DNA from: Cystobacter fuscus
GTDB taxonomy: Bacteria; Myxococcota; Myxococcia; Myxococcales; Myxococcaceae
NCBI RefSeq assembly: GCF_002305875.1
Contig: NZ_CP022098.1
Coordinates: 6,696,001 to 6,760,000, forward strand
Direction: 5' to 3'
DNA: 64,000 nt
Shown here: positions 41,850-50,695 of the stretch, in pieces
Layout of the letters: the number at the start of each line of letters is the position of its first letter
Position numbering within the stretch: the stretch's first letter is position 1
Notes under the pieces: generated by a model
What the model saw: only the letters and a program-made list of their open reading frames with translations
The model's database searches: none
What the model was told of the DNA's origin: nothing
Made by a program: the position numbers and the translations under genes

Positions 41850-41877
41850 GCCGGAAAGTGGTAGACTTCAGCGCCGA

Positions 41878-43206
41878 ATGAAGTCAGACGGCTCCGCGCC
41901 CCGTGCCCTGTTCCAGGTGAAGAGGAACAACTACCTTGGCTGCGCGGCCCTGTTGTTGATTTGCGGCGGACTCCTCCACCTGCCGGTGTTCGCCGCCTAT
42001 GTCCGGCTCGCGCCGATGCTGCTCGCCTGGGCGGCGGGCTTCCTGGCGCTCGGAGCGGGGGTGGGCGCCGGATGGATTCCGGTGAAGGTCTCGGGCGTGT
42101 GCGCGGGCCTCATCGGCATCCTCGCCAACACGTGGCTCGTCCACCTCACCGGAGGGCTGAACAGCCCCTTCTTCCCGGCGCTCGCGACCATGCCGTTGCT
42201 CATCGCCATGTACACCCCGGATGCCTGGTGGCCCACACTGGTGAGTGGCGCGGCCATGCTGGGCTCGGTGGCGTTGCTGGACACGATGGCCCACCTGCCG
42301 GTGGAGGTGATGGTGCCGCAGTTGCTCGCCCTCGCCATCATTGGTGGGGTGGCCCTCTTTGGTTCGCGCACCTACCGGCGCATGTGGGACGCGCAGAAGG
42401 CGGCGCAGCAGGAGCACATGCACGCGTTGGAGCAGCTCGCGGAGAGCGAGCGCCGCCGGGTGCGCGTCGAGCGCGAGCGCGCCGAGGTGGAGCGGCTGGT
42501 GGTGGTGGGGCAGTTGGCCGCCGGGGTGGTCCACGAGGTGAACAATCCCCTGTCCTTCGTGAAGTCCAACCTGAACTACCTGGAGCGCGAGGCGAGGGCC
42601 TTCGACACGGAGCTGGATCGGGCGGAGCTGTGTGACGTACTCGCCGAGACACGGCTGGGAGTGACGCGCATCGAGCAGATCGTCACGGATCTGCGCGGCT
42701 TCTCCCGTGGCGACGAGGGCGCCCAGGAGGCGGGGATGCCGGAAGAAGCGCTGAACGAGGCGAGGCGGCTGGCCTCGGTGCGCCTGCGCAACCTGGCCGA
42801 GGTGACGATGGATGTGTCTCCGGGGTTGCCGCCGGTCCAGCTGGGGCATCGGCACATGGTGCAGGTGCTCCTGAACCTGCTGATCAACGCCGCGGACGCA
42901 GTGGAGCTGGTGACGCCCTCGCGTCCGGCCCATATCGGCGTGGGGGCGCGTCGGGTGGAAGGAGGGGTGCGGGTGGTGGTGGAGGACAACGGCCCGGGGC
43001 TGCCTCCCGAGGTGATGTCGCGGCTCTTCGAGCCCTTCTTCACCACCAAGCCGCCGGGCAAGGGCACCGGGTTGGGGCTCACCCTGTGCCGGGAGTACGT
43101 CACGCGCGGCGGCGGCACGCTTCACGCGGAAAACCGCCCCGAGGGCGGTGCCCGCTTCGTCCTGACACTGCCCGTGTCCCGGGAGAGCCCCCCGGCGAGC
43201 GAGTGA
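41878..43206 (+). CDS. Membrane sensor histidine kinase
   Basis: A 442-residue kinase. Residues ~18-160 form five or six transmembrane helices (for example LGCAALLLICGGLLHLPVFA and LLALAIIGGVALFG), then a coiled coil (~175-215). The HisKA box is AAGVVHEVNNPLSFVKSNLN with the phospho-acceptor His near 220. The HATPase domain has the N-box LLNLLINAADAV, G1 VEDNGPGLP, F-box LFEPFFTTKPPGKGTGLGL and G2. The long membrane part without a periplasmic loop suggests sensing within the membrane. No response regulator is adjacent, which is common in myxobacteria. Confidence 0.93.
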   Translation: MKSDGSAPRALFQVKRNNYLGCAALLLICGGLLHLPVFAAYVRLAPMLLAWAAGFLALGAGVGAGWIPVKVSGVCAGLIGILANTWLVHLTGGLNSPFFPALATMPLLIAMYTPDAWWPTLVSGAAMLGSVALLDTMAHLPVEVMVPQLLALAIIGGVALFGSRTYRRMWDAQKAAQQEHMHALEQLAESERRRVRVERERAEVERLVVVGQLAAGVVHEVNNPLSFVKSNLNYLEREARAFDTELDRAELCDVLAETRLGVTRIEQIVTDLRGFSRGDEGAQEAGMPEEALNEARRLASVRLRNLAEVTMDVSPGLPPVQLGHRHMVQVLLNLLINAADAVELVTPSRPAHIGVGARRVEGGVRVVVEDNGPGLPPEVMSRLFEPFFTTKPPGKGTGLGLTLCREYVTRGGGTLHAENRPEGGARFVLTLPVSRESPPASE

Positions 43207-43368
43207 CTCCGAGGCCACCCGGCTTCGCCCGCCAGCGCCCTGGTGACCCTCTGGAAGTAGCGGCCCCTGGCTCGCTTGCCCCGCCTCCTGGCATCCAGCG
43301 GCCACGGCATGGCACCTGGGGACAAGGAGACCTACCCTGGCCTGTCACCGCCACACAGGAGCGCTGCC

Positions 43369-43941
43369 ATGGGACTGATGGATCGCATCTTCGGACGAGG
43401 TTCCTCGCCTTCGGTGCCTTCGGCCCGCCCGGCCACGGCGAGCACGGGCTCCGCCGATGACCAGGCGCTGGCCCGTTATCGCTACCTGCTCCGGACGGCA
43501 CCTCCCGAGGCGATCGAGCAGGCTCACGCCGAGGCCTTCGCGCAGCTCACGCCCGAGCAACGCACTCGCGCCCTGCGCGAGCTGAGCGAGCAACTGCCCG
43601 CGTCGGAACGGGGCATGGCCTCCCAGGACGCCGATCCCCGGGCACTCGCGCGGATGGCGACCCGTGCCGAGCTGCGCCAGCCGGGCTTCATGGAGCGCAC
43701 CTTCGGAGGGGGCGGCTTCGGGAGCATGTTGGCCGGCAGCCTGCTGGGGAGCATCGCCGGCAACTTCATCGGCACGGCGATCGCCCACCAGTTCCTCGGC
43801 GGCTTCGATGGGAACGAGCCGGGCGATCTCGACGCCGCCCAGGCGGATGCCTCGAGCCTGGAGGACGACGGGGGCGGCTTCGACGACAGTGGCTTCGACG
43901 ACGCCGGGGGCGGCTTCGACGGGGACTCCCTCGACCTGTGA
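43369..43941 (+). CDS. Small protein with helical domain and Gly/Asp-rich tail
   Basis: A 190-residue protein with start MGLMDRIFGRGSS at ATG 43369 and an AGGAG site. Residues ~35-100 form a helical segment (DDQALARYRYLLRTAPPEAI, AFAQLTPEQRTRALRELSEQ). A hydrophobic, Gly-rich stretch follows (FGSMLAGSLLGSIAGNFIGT) and may insert into membranes. The tail repeats GGGFDD/SGFDD/AGGGFDGD. Similar proteins occur in actinobacteria and myxobacteria without known function. It sits between two sensor kinases, with convergent orientation to the second. No enzymatic motif is visible. Confidence 0.75.
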   Translation: MGLMDRIFGRGSSPSVPSARPATASTGSADDQALARYRYLLRTAPPEAIEQAHAEAFAQLTPEQRTRALRELSEQLPASERGMASQDADPRALARMATRAELRQPGFMERTFGGGGFGSMLAGSLLGSIAGNFIGTAIAHQFLGGFDGNEPGDLDAAQADASSLEDDGGGFDDSGFDDAGGGFDGDSLDL

Positions 43942-43950
43942 CGCCGCGCC

Positions 43951-46365
43951 CTACCCTCCCAACGCCGTCTTCAGCTTGCTCTTGCGGATGGCCGGCAGGC
44001 TGATGCGGAAGGTGCTGCCCTTGCCCACCTCGCTGCTCGCGGTGATCTCCCCGCCAAAGCCCGTGATGATGCCGTGGCAGATGGACAACCCCAGGCCCGT
44101 GCCCACGCCCACCGGCTTGGTGGTGAAGAACGGATCGAAGATACGGCTGAGCACCTCGGGCGCCATGCCGCACCCGGTGTCGCGCACCTCGAGGATGGCG
44201 TGGTCGCTCTCCGCGCGCAGCACGACGCGGATCTCGTTCTTGTCCGGCTGACCCGCGCTGATGGCATGCGCGGCGTTGATGAGCAGGTTGAGCACCACCT
44301 GACCGAAGCGCGCCTCGCTGCCCTCCACGAGCGGCACGTCGGACATGTCCTTGACCACCGTGGCGCGGTGGCGCAGCTCGCCGCGAGCCAGCGCCAGTGC
44401 CGAGTCGATGACGCGCCGCAAGTCCACCGCCGTGGGCAGCTCCTCGTCTCCACGCGAGAACGTCTTCAGGTCCTGCACGATGAGCCGCACCCGGTTGACG
44501 CCCTCGTTCGTCTCCTCCAGCACCTCCTCCAGCTCGCTCAGGCGGCCCGGGGGCAGCAGCTCGGTGATGGCGTGCAGCTCCTCGGTGAGGAAGGACAGGT
44601 TGGAGATGACGAAGGCGAGCGGGTTGTTGATTTCGTGCGCCACGCCCGCCGCGAGCGTTCCCACCGACGCGAGCCTGTCGGCGACGACGAGCCGCGCTTG
44701 AATCTGCTTGCGCTCGGTGAGGTCGCGCGCGCTGACGATCGTCGCGGGCTGGCCGGCGAAGACGAGCCGCAGGCTGCTGATCTCCGCGGTGAGCACGCCA
44801 CCGTCCGGGGGCAGGAAGCGCACCTCGCGCACGCGCAGCGAGGTGCGGCCGGGCAGCATGCCTCCATCCAGCGTGCCGGCAGCGGCGGCACGGTCGTCCG
44901 GGTGGATGAAGTCCAGGAGGGAGCGGCCCACCAGCTCGCTGGCCTTGAGGCGCAGGAACGAGCACGCCGACGGGTTCACGTACAAGAGCGGCCCGCCGCG
45001 GTGCACGAAGATGGCCTCGGGCGAGCCCTCGATGAGGGCGCGGAAGCTCTCCTCGGAGCGGCGCAGCGCCTCCTCCGCGGCCTTGCGCTCGGTGATGTCG
45101 AAGGACACGCCTCCGAGGAAGCGCCGGCCCGAGCTGTCGCGGGCGATGAAGCGGTAGGTGAGGAACTGGCGCGGCTCGCCCTCGGGCGTGGGGATCATGC
45201 TCTCGGAGACCGAGGGCTGACCGGACTTGAACGCCTGATCGTCCTGCTCGCTCAAGAGGGCGACCGTCTCCGGCGGCATGAGCTGCTCGTCGGGGATGGT
45301 GCTCACGTCGGTGCCGGGCGCCAGCGCGAAGAAGCGACGGAAGGGCTCGTTGACGAAGACGCGCCGGCCGCCCTCGTCCTTCATGTACGCGAGCGCCGGG
45401 TTGTTGTTGAGGAAGGAGTCGAAGAGGTGCTGGCTCTCCTGGAGCGCGGTGACGATGGAGGCCACCTCCGTCATCAGCGCCTGCTTCGCGGCGTGCTCGG
45501 CGGCGTTGCCCATGGCGGCGCCCAGCAGGCCCGCCATCAGCTCCAGCGTGCGCTCGTCCGAGTCCACGAAGGCATAGGGCACCTGCGACACGATGCTCAG
45601 CACGCCCACCGTCTGGTTGTCGCGCTTGAGCGGCACGTTGAGCATGGAGCGCACCTTGAGCCGGCGCGCCACGTCGAAGTTCGCCCGCGGGTCGCGCTCG
45701 GCGTCGTCCGTGCGCATCACCTGGCCGCGCAGCACGCTCGAGCCCGCCATGGTGCTGCCCACCGGCAGCCGCGCGCCCTCGAACTGCTTCGAGTAGCCCG
45801 TGCAGACGCGGTAGTACATCTCGTCGCCCTCGATGATGCCCACCGCCGCGCCGCCCGCGCCGCAGAGGATCATCGCCCGCTCGGAGATGAGCCGCATCAC
45901 CACCTCCAGATCCAACCCCGCCAGCGCGATGTCGTTCTGGGTCTGGATGATGGCCGCCAGCCGCTCGATCTCCCCGCGCGCCGACTCCTCGTGGGATTGC
46001 CGGCGCATGAAGGCGTAGCAGCGGCGCTCGAACAGGGTGATGCGCGCGCGGATGTCCGCCGCGTGGAAGGGCGCCACCAGGTAGTCGTCCACGCCGATTT
46101 CCATCAGCGGGGACAACTCCTCATCGGCGAGACTCGAGGCCATGCCGATCATGGACACCTCGGCGGCGCGGATCTGCGCGCGCAGGCGGGTGAACCACTC
46201 GGATTTCTCGCGAACCTGTTCGGCGCCGACCACCAGGACGTCCACCAGGGAGATGGTGGCGGCCGTCACCTCGGGTCCCGAGGCCACCACGACCTCGTGC
46301 CCCATCTGGGCGAGTTCCGACCCGATCGGATGGTCACCGTCGCGGCTGAGAAGGAGAAAGCGCAT
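43951..46365 (-). CDS. Hybrid-type sensor histidine kinase with pseudo-receiver, GAF and PAS domains
   Basis: An 804-residue soluble kinase. Order: an N-terminal receiver-like domain (residues 1-120, LVDVLVVGAEQVREKSEWFT, VDDYLVAPFHAADIRARITL), where the phospho-acceptor Asp region is degenerate; GAF (~150-310, LNVPLKRDNQTVGVLSIVSQ); PAS-1 (~330-450); PAS-2 (~460-575, SPEAIFVHRGGPLLYVNPSA); HisKA with GVAHEINNPLAFVISNLSFL near 600; HATPase with LLNLLINAAHAI, DTGCGMAPEV and FDPFFTTKPVGVGTGLGLSI. No transmembrane segment, so it senses cytoplasmic cues. The ATG at 46365 is preceded by AAGGAG-like bases (CTCCTTCT on the plus strand). No cognate regulator is nearby. Confidence 0.93.
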   Translation of the reverse strand: MRFLLLSRDGDHPIGSELAQMGHEVVVASGPEVTAATISLVDVLVVGAEQVREKSEWFTRLRAQIRAAEVSMIGMASSLADEELSPLMEIGVDDYLVAPFHAADIRARITLFERRCYAFMRRQSHEESARGEIERLAAIIQTQNDIALAGLDLEVVMRLISERAMILCGAGGAAVGIIEGDEMYYRVCTGYSKQFEGARLPVGSTMAGSSVLRGQVMRTDDAERDPRANFDVARRLKVRSMLNVPLKRDNQTVGVLSIVSQVPYAFVDSDERTLELMAGLLGAAMGNAAEHAAKQALMTEVASIVTALQESQHLFDSFLNNNPALAYMKDEGGRRVFVNEPFRRFFALAPGTDVSTIPDEQLMPPETVALLSEQDDQAFKSGQPSVSESMIPTPEGEPRQFLTYRFIARDSSGRRFLGGVSFDITERKAAEEALRRSEESFRALIEGSPEAIFVHRGGPLLYVNPSACSFLRLKASELVGRSLLDFIHPDDRAAAAGTLDGGMLPGRTSLRVREVRFLPPDGGVLTAEISSLRLVFAGQPATIVSARDLTERKQIQARLVVADRLASVGTLAAGVAHEINNPLAFVISNLSFLTEELHAITELLPPGRLSELEEVLEETNEGVNRVRLIVQDLKTFSRGDEELPTAVDLRRVIDSALALARGELRHRATVVKDMSDVPLVEGSEARFGQVVLNLLINAAHAISAGQPDKNEIRVVLRAESDHAILEVRDTGCGMAPEVLSRIFDPFFTTKPVGVGTGLGLSICHGIITGFGGEITASSEVGKGSTFRISLPAIRKSKLKTALGG

Positions 46366-46743
46366 GGAAGCGGAGGCGAATCCGGGGAGAGCGGAAGATT
46401 GAAGGAGTAAGGCCCTTGCCGTCCACCCCGGCGTGCCGGATTCCGGGGGGGAGACCCCTGTTTTCACGCAAGCCTACCCCCGTTCTCCGGTCCGAGGGGA
46501 GTGGACGTTGGTCGATCCAGATGATCGCCAGCCAGCCGCCCCCCCCCACGAGTGCTCTGTGGCCGACGCTCGAGCCGTCTCCTCCTACGCACTGGGGCAC
46601 GCGGGGTGGCGGAAAATGACGCGGCCTGCCTGCGCACCCGGACCGGACGGCCTATCTCAAGCCGACCCACGCGGTGGGTGCTGGTGTCGCGGGGGCTGGG
46701 TGCATGGCTCTGGACGGGGGCGGGTCCGGGGGAAGGTGACAGA
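46366..46743. other. Divergent promoter region
   Basis: 378 bp between the sensor kinase (minus) and the EEP-family gene (plus). No gene, repeat or clear sigma54/sigma70 box was recognised. It must hold promoters for both directions. Confidence 0.5.
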
Positions 46744-47880
46744 ATGAAGTACATCCTCGTGGTGGGGATCTCGATGATGGTGTTCGGCGCCATCCAGGTG
46801 TCGACACTGCCCCAGGCGGTGGACCCGCACGAGGAGAGCGCGTCCGCCGTCCTCTTCGTCCCGGGTGCCCTCACGGTCATGACACGCAGCCTCGGCACGG
46901 AGCTGAGCGGGGAGCGGGTCCTGGAAGCCCCTCACGCGGCGTACGTGCCCGCACGCGCGGCGGAGCTGTTTGGCCGCCAACCGGATGCCTCCTCACGCGC
47001 CCGGACGCTCGCCGATGAGGTCCAATACGCCCGGCCACACCTCATTGGTCTGCAGCAGGTAACCGAGCTGAGGCTCCAATCCCCCGGGGACGCGCTCTTC
47101 GGGGGCACCGAGCCGGCGCGGACGCCCTATTTGGATCCGCTCCCCCTGCTGCTGGGCGAACTGGAGGCACGGGGCCTGCATTATCGGGAGGTCGCCCGGG
47201 TGCGCAACACGGATGTGGAAGTGCCCTTGCGCCGGGGACAGGCGCCGACCTTCGACGATCTGCGCCTGACGGACTACGACATCATCCTCGCGCGCTCGGA
47301 CGTGACGGTGAGCCAGGTGCGCACGGGCAACTATCTGGCGCGCCGCGAGGTGAAGCTGCCGCGCATGGAGCCGGTGGAGCTGACGCGCGGGTGGGTGTCG
47401 GTGGCGGCCGAGGTGGAGGGGCAGCACTACCGCTTCGTCAGCACGCACCTGGAGCCCGCGCCGGGCGAGGAGGGGCTGCGCGTGCAGCTCGGGCAGGCCG
47501 AGGAGCTGATCGGCCTGCTGCGGGGCGAGACGCTGCCGGTGGTGCTGGTGGGGGACTTCAACTCGCCGGCGAACCTGGGGCTGGTGGGCGCGCCCACCTA
47601 CCGGGAGCTGCTGCTCGCGGGCTACGTGGACGTGTGGACGCGCCGCCTGGGAGGCGCGCTCGCCTCGGGAGGAGGCCTGACGCTGGGGATGACGGCCATG
47701 GAGGAGCGGCTCAACCTGGTGCTGGTGCGCACGCCCGTGTCGCCCGCGCCCCGTCAGCTCGGCCCGGTGCTGGCCTATGGCGTGGGAGAGCTGCGCGAGC
47801 GGCGGCGCTTCGGGCCGTGGCGCACGGACCTGTCCGGCGTGGTGGCGCGCCTGCGCATGCCCGTGTCCGCGCGCAACTGA
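46744..47880 (+). CDS. Endonuclease/exonuclease/phosphatase-family exported protein
   Basis: A 378-residue protein starting at ATG 46744 with a GGAAGG site and an N-terminal hydrophobic segment (MKYILVVGISMMVFGAIQVS), probably a signal anchor. The C-terminal two thirds match the EEP fold: HLIGLQQVTEL (metal-binding QE/QQ position), RFVSTHLEPAPGEEGLRVQL near residue 240, LPVVLVGDFNSPANLG near 265 (GDxN) and a final region ERLNLVLVRT where the family usually has RIDYIF with catalytic Asp and then SDH. SDH is replaced by TDLSG near the end. The metal site is therefore partly altered; phosphodiesterase or nuclease activity is uncertain. Confidence 0.8.
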   Translation: MKYILVVGISMMVFGAIQVSTLPQAVDPHEESASAVLFVPGALTVMTRSLGTELSGERVLEAPHAAYVPARAAELFGRQPDASSRARTLADEVQYARPHLIGLQQVTELRLQSPGDALFGGTEPARTPYLDPLPLLLGELEARGLHYREVARVRNTDVEVPLRRGQAPTFDDLRLTDYDIILARSDVTVSQVRTGNYLARREVKLPRMEPVELTRGWVSVAAEVEGQHYRFVSTHLEPAPGEEGLRVQLGQAEELIGLLRGETLPVVLVGDFNSPANLGLVGAPTYRELLLAGYVDVWTRRLGGALASGGGLTLGMTAMEERLNLVLVRTPVSPAPRQLGPVLAYGVGELRERRRFGPWRTDLSGVVARLRMPVSARN

Positions 47881-47894
47881 GTACAGTGGCGGCC

Positions 47895-48689
47895 GTGAGC
47901 GCGCCGCCTCGAGTCCTCGTCGCCGAGCAACCCCACTACCTGCCGTGGCTGGACTTCCACGAGCAACTGGCGCGCGCGGACACGCTGGTGGTGCTGGACA
48001 ACGTGCAGTGGCTGCGGCGGGGCTGGCAACGCCGCGCGCGGGTGGCCCTGCCCTCCGGCACTCCCCTGCCCCCGCCCACCGAGCCCGCCTACCAGTGGCT
48101 GACGATTCCCCTCGAGGGCGCCCACCGCGACACGCGCATTGGCGACCTGGTGGTGGACACGAGCCAGCCCTGGACGCGCAAGCACCTGGCCACGCTGACG
48201 ATGCTCTATGGCCGCAGGCCCTACTTCCGCTCCCAGGTGCTGCCCCGGCTGGAGCACTTCTACGCCGCGGCGGCCGATGAGCGCGGCCCCGGCTCGCTCT
48301 TGCGCACGCTGCTCTCGAGCATGACGCTCTTCGCCGAGCCCCTGGGGCTCGCGCCGCGCGTGGTCCTCGCCTCGAGCCTCGCGCGCTCGCTGCCGGACAA
48401 GACCGAGCGCCTGGCGGACTACTGCGTCCAGCTCGGCCAGGACACGTACTACTCGGCGGTGGGCTCGCTCTACCTGCGGCCGGGCCCCTTCCGGGAGCGC
48501 GACGTACGGCTGCTGTGGCAGAAGTTCCGCTATCCCTCGTACGACCAGGGCCGCTCCGGCGAGCGCTTCGTGGTGGGCCTGTCCATCGTGGACGTGCTGT
48601 CCAACGTCCCCGTGGACACGGTGCGCGAGTGGCTCGCGCCCAGTCCCTGGGGGCCCTTCGCCCGGCCCGCCACGGAGCCGGAGCGCTGA
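47895..48689 (+). CDS. WbqC family protein
   Basis: A 264-residue WbqC-like protein. The family opening is seen in VLVAEQPHYLPWLDFHEQLA, VVLDNVQWLRRGWQRRARV, then YQWLTIPLEGAHRDTRIGDL and TLTMLYGRRPYF. WbqC proteins are linked to O-antigen and polysaccharide biosynthesis (probably sugar-modifying cysteine-free enzymes); none of those genes is adjacent. The GTG at 47895 or an in-frame GTG at 47886 may be the start; neither has a strong ribosome site. It follows the EEP gene by 14 bp, and the two are probably cotranscribed. Confidence 0.85.
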   Translation: MSAPPRVLVAEQPHYLPWLDFHEQLARADTLVVLDNVQWLRRGWQRRARVALPSGTPLPPPTEPAYQWLTIPLEGAHRDTRIGDLVVDTSQPWTRKHLATLTMLYGRRPYFRSQVLPRLEHFYAAAADERGPGSLLRTLLSSMTLFAEPLGLAPRVVLASSLARSLPDKTERLADYCVQLGQDTYYSAVGSLYLRPGPFRERDVRLLWQKFRYPSYDQGRSGERFVVGLSIVDVLSNVPVDTVREWLAPSPWGPFARPATEPER

Positions 48690-48705
48690 GGCTCCAGGCT
48701 CCGTG
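48671..48705. terminator. Long hairpin between convergent WbqC and ATPase genes
   Basis: CACGGAGCC (48671-48679) pairs with GGCTCCGTG (48697-48705), and inside it GGAGC (48680-48684) pairs with GCTCC (48691-48695), giving ~14 bp with one bulged A. It overlaps the WbqC stop and lies 9 bp from the ATPase stop, so it can serve both. Confidence 0.65.
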
Positions 48706-48713
48706 AAGCCCGC

Positions 48714-50636
48714 TCAGGACGCCGCGCCGCCGTCCTTGTCGAAGCGCACGAAGTAGCTGCGCACCGCGGCATCCACCAGCTCCTGGGTGAGCCGGGGAGA
48801 CTCGCCCTGGTAGTGCGCCATGTCGATCATCTGATCCAACAAGTCGCGCGGCTGGCACGCCGCGAAGAGGCGGCTGTTGGGCGTGTAGTGGGTGTCGATG
48901 AGGTACTGCACGACGTCGGCGTCGTAGTCCACGCCGCGCTTGCGGCACATCACCTCGAAGATCTGATGGAACAGATCCTCGTCCGGCCGCTGCACCTCGA
49001 GCTTGTAGCGCACGCGGCGCAGGAAGGCGTCGTCGACGAGAGCGCTCGGATCCAGGTTGGTGGAGAAGGCGGAGAACACGTCGAAGGGCACCTGCACCTT
49101 CTTGCCCGTGTGCAGCGTGAGCATGTCCACGTCGCTCTCCAGCGGGACGATCCACCGGTTGAGCAAGTCCTTGGGCGACACCTTCTGACGGCCGAAGTCG
49201 TCGATGAGGAGCATCCCGTTGGTGGCCTTCATCTGGAAGGGCGCCTCGTAGTACTTGACCTCGGGGGAGTACACGAGATCGAGCATCTCCAGCGTGAGCT
49301 CGCCCCCGACGACGACGAGGGGCCGGCGGCAGCGCACCCAGCGCCTGTCGTAGGGCTGGGCACCGGCATCGTCCTCCACGGGCTTGTGCAGGATGTTGTC
49401 GTAGATGCGGACGATGAAGTCGTCGATGAGGATGGCGTGGGGGATGAAGATGTCCCCGTCGAAGCAGTTGACCATGCCCTGGCAGATGGCCGTCTTGCCG
49501 TTGCCCGGGGGCCCGTAGAAGAAGATGGCGCGTCCGGAGTTCATCGCCGGGCCGATGCCGTCGAAGATGTAGTCGCGGATGATGAGGTCGCCGAACTTGT
49601 CCTCCATCCGCTGGCGGGTGATGCGGTTGCCGCGGATGGTCTGCTTCTTCACGGCGCCGATCCACTCCTGGAGCGTGACGGGAGCGGGGCCGTTGTAGCG
49701 GTTGCGATCGAGGATCTGCCGCAACACGTCCGTGGCGAACGTGGTGAGCTGGTAGATCATCGTGGACTTGCCGAGGCCCGAGCCACCACCGCCGCGGATG
49801 TCGATGTACTTCTGGCGGCGCAGGCCCTCGAGCACGTCATCCACCACGGAGGTGGGCAGCTTGAGGCGGTTGGCGATGTCCATGCCCCGCATCTCGCCCG
49901 CGTAGAAGATGGCCTTGAGGACGAGCTCCTCCACCATGCTGGCGGTGAGGCCGGATTCCTCGAGCGTGCGCGGCTGGGCGGGCCAGAAGCGAGCGCCCTC
50001 CGGCGACTCTCCCGCCTCGGGGGGGAGGGCGCGGCGCCCCGTGCCGGTGCTGGTGCGGCGCTCGGGCCCGGCCGGGTTGCCGCTCGAGGGGCCCGTGCGG
50101 CGCTCGGCGACCCCGGGGGACGGCTCCGAGGGGGGCGCTGGAGGAGGACCCGGACGGCGCGAGTCGACCACCACCGACGGCTGATCCGCGCCGGGGCTCG
50201 GCGGGGTGGCGCGGCGCGGCGGCTCGGTGAAGGGAGGAGGCGTGTCCAGGCGCGGCGCGGGAGGCGTCGTCCGCTTCTCCGGGGGCCCGCCCTGGACCTC
50301 CGAGACGGGGGGAGGCGGAGGGGCGCGGCGCTCGGCCACGCTCTCCACGGACGGCAGGCTCCGACGGGGCTCGGCCGGGGGGGCGGGCCGGCGCTCGAGG
50401 AAGGCACTGGGGCCGGCGGGGCGGCGCTCGGTGGCCGTCAAGGTGGGCGGAGTCCGCGGCGGTCCCGGGGGCGCTCCGAGACCAGGAGTCGGCCGGGTCC
50501 GGGGCGGCGAGGAGGAAGGGCCCACCGCGACCGTGGGAATCTCCTGGGGAGTGAGGGTGCGGCTGGTGTCTCGCTCGCTGTCGTCGGGGGACTCGAATCC
50601 GGGGGGACTCGCCCCCGGCCTCCGCTGCTCGGCCAT
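48714..50636 (-). CDS. AAA-type ATPase with long Pro-rich N-terminal region
   Basis: A 640-residue protein. Residues ~1-220 are low-complexity and Pro-rich, with recurring short ERR/RRP units (for example TATERRPAGP, FLERRPAPP, VAERRAPPPP, GPERRTSTG), probably disordered and a possible binding or phosphorylation platform. A winged-helix-like segment (ELVLKAIFYAGEMRGMDIAN, VVDDVLEGLRRQKYIDIRGG) precedes the ATPase core: Walker A FFYGPPGNGKTAI near 370, Walker B GMLLIDDFGRQKV near 470, sensor FSAFSTNLDP and arginine finger region FLRRVRYKLEV. No protease or helicase domain follows. Such ATPases occur in myxobacteria as regulators or secretion-pilus-related factors; the exact role is unknown. 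Confidence 0.85.
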   Translation of the reverse strand: MAEQRRPGASPPGFESPDDSERDTSRTLTPQEIPTVAVGPSSSPPRTRPTPGLGAPPGPPRTPPTLTATERRPAGPSAFLERRPAPPAEPRRSLPSVESVAERRAPPPPPVSEVQGGPPEKRTTPPAPRLDTPPPFTEPPRRATPPSPGADQPSVVVDSRRPGPPPAPPSEPSPGVAERRTGPSSGNPAGPERRTSTGTGRRALPPEAGESPEGARFWPAQPRTLEESGLTASMVEELVLKAIFYAGEMRGMDIANRLKLPTSVVDDVLEGLRRQKYIDIRGGGGSGLGKSTMIYQLTTFATDVLRQILDRNRYNGPAPVTLQEWIGAVKKQTIRGNRITRQRMEDKFGDLIIRDYIFDGIGPAMNSGRAIFFYGPPGNGKTAICQGMVNCFDGDIFIPHAILIDDFIVRIYDNILHKPVEDDAGAQPYDRRWVRCRRPLVVVGGELTLEMLDLVYSPEVKYYEAPFQMKATNGMLLIDDFGRQKVSPKDLLNRWIVPLESDVDMLTLHTGKKVQVPFDVFSAFSTNLDPSALVDDAFLRRVRYKLEVQRPDEDLFHQIFEVMCRKRGVDYDADVVQYLIDTHYTPNSRLFAACQPRDLLDQMIDMAHYQGESPRLTQELVDAAVRSYFVRFDKDGGAAS

Positions 50637-50695
50637 GCATGCTCCGGGTTGAGACACCGACTCTATCAGGACCGGGCGGTGCTAGGTTGTGGCGT

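Noticed and set aside
41878-46365. The two sensor kinases as one signalling pair
   Set aside because: They are convergent, each has its own HisKA/HATPase core, and no response regulator lies between them; only proximity links them.
46993-49665. 890-codon minus-strand frame running from the EEP gene into the ATPase gene
   Set aside because: It crosses three real genes in the wrong frame and has no domain.
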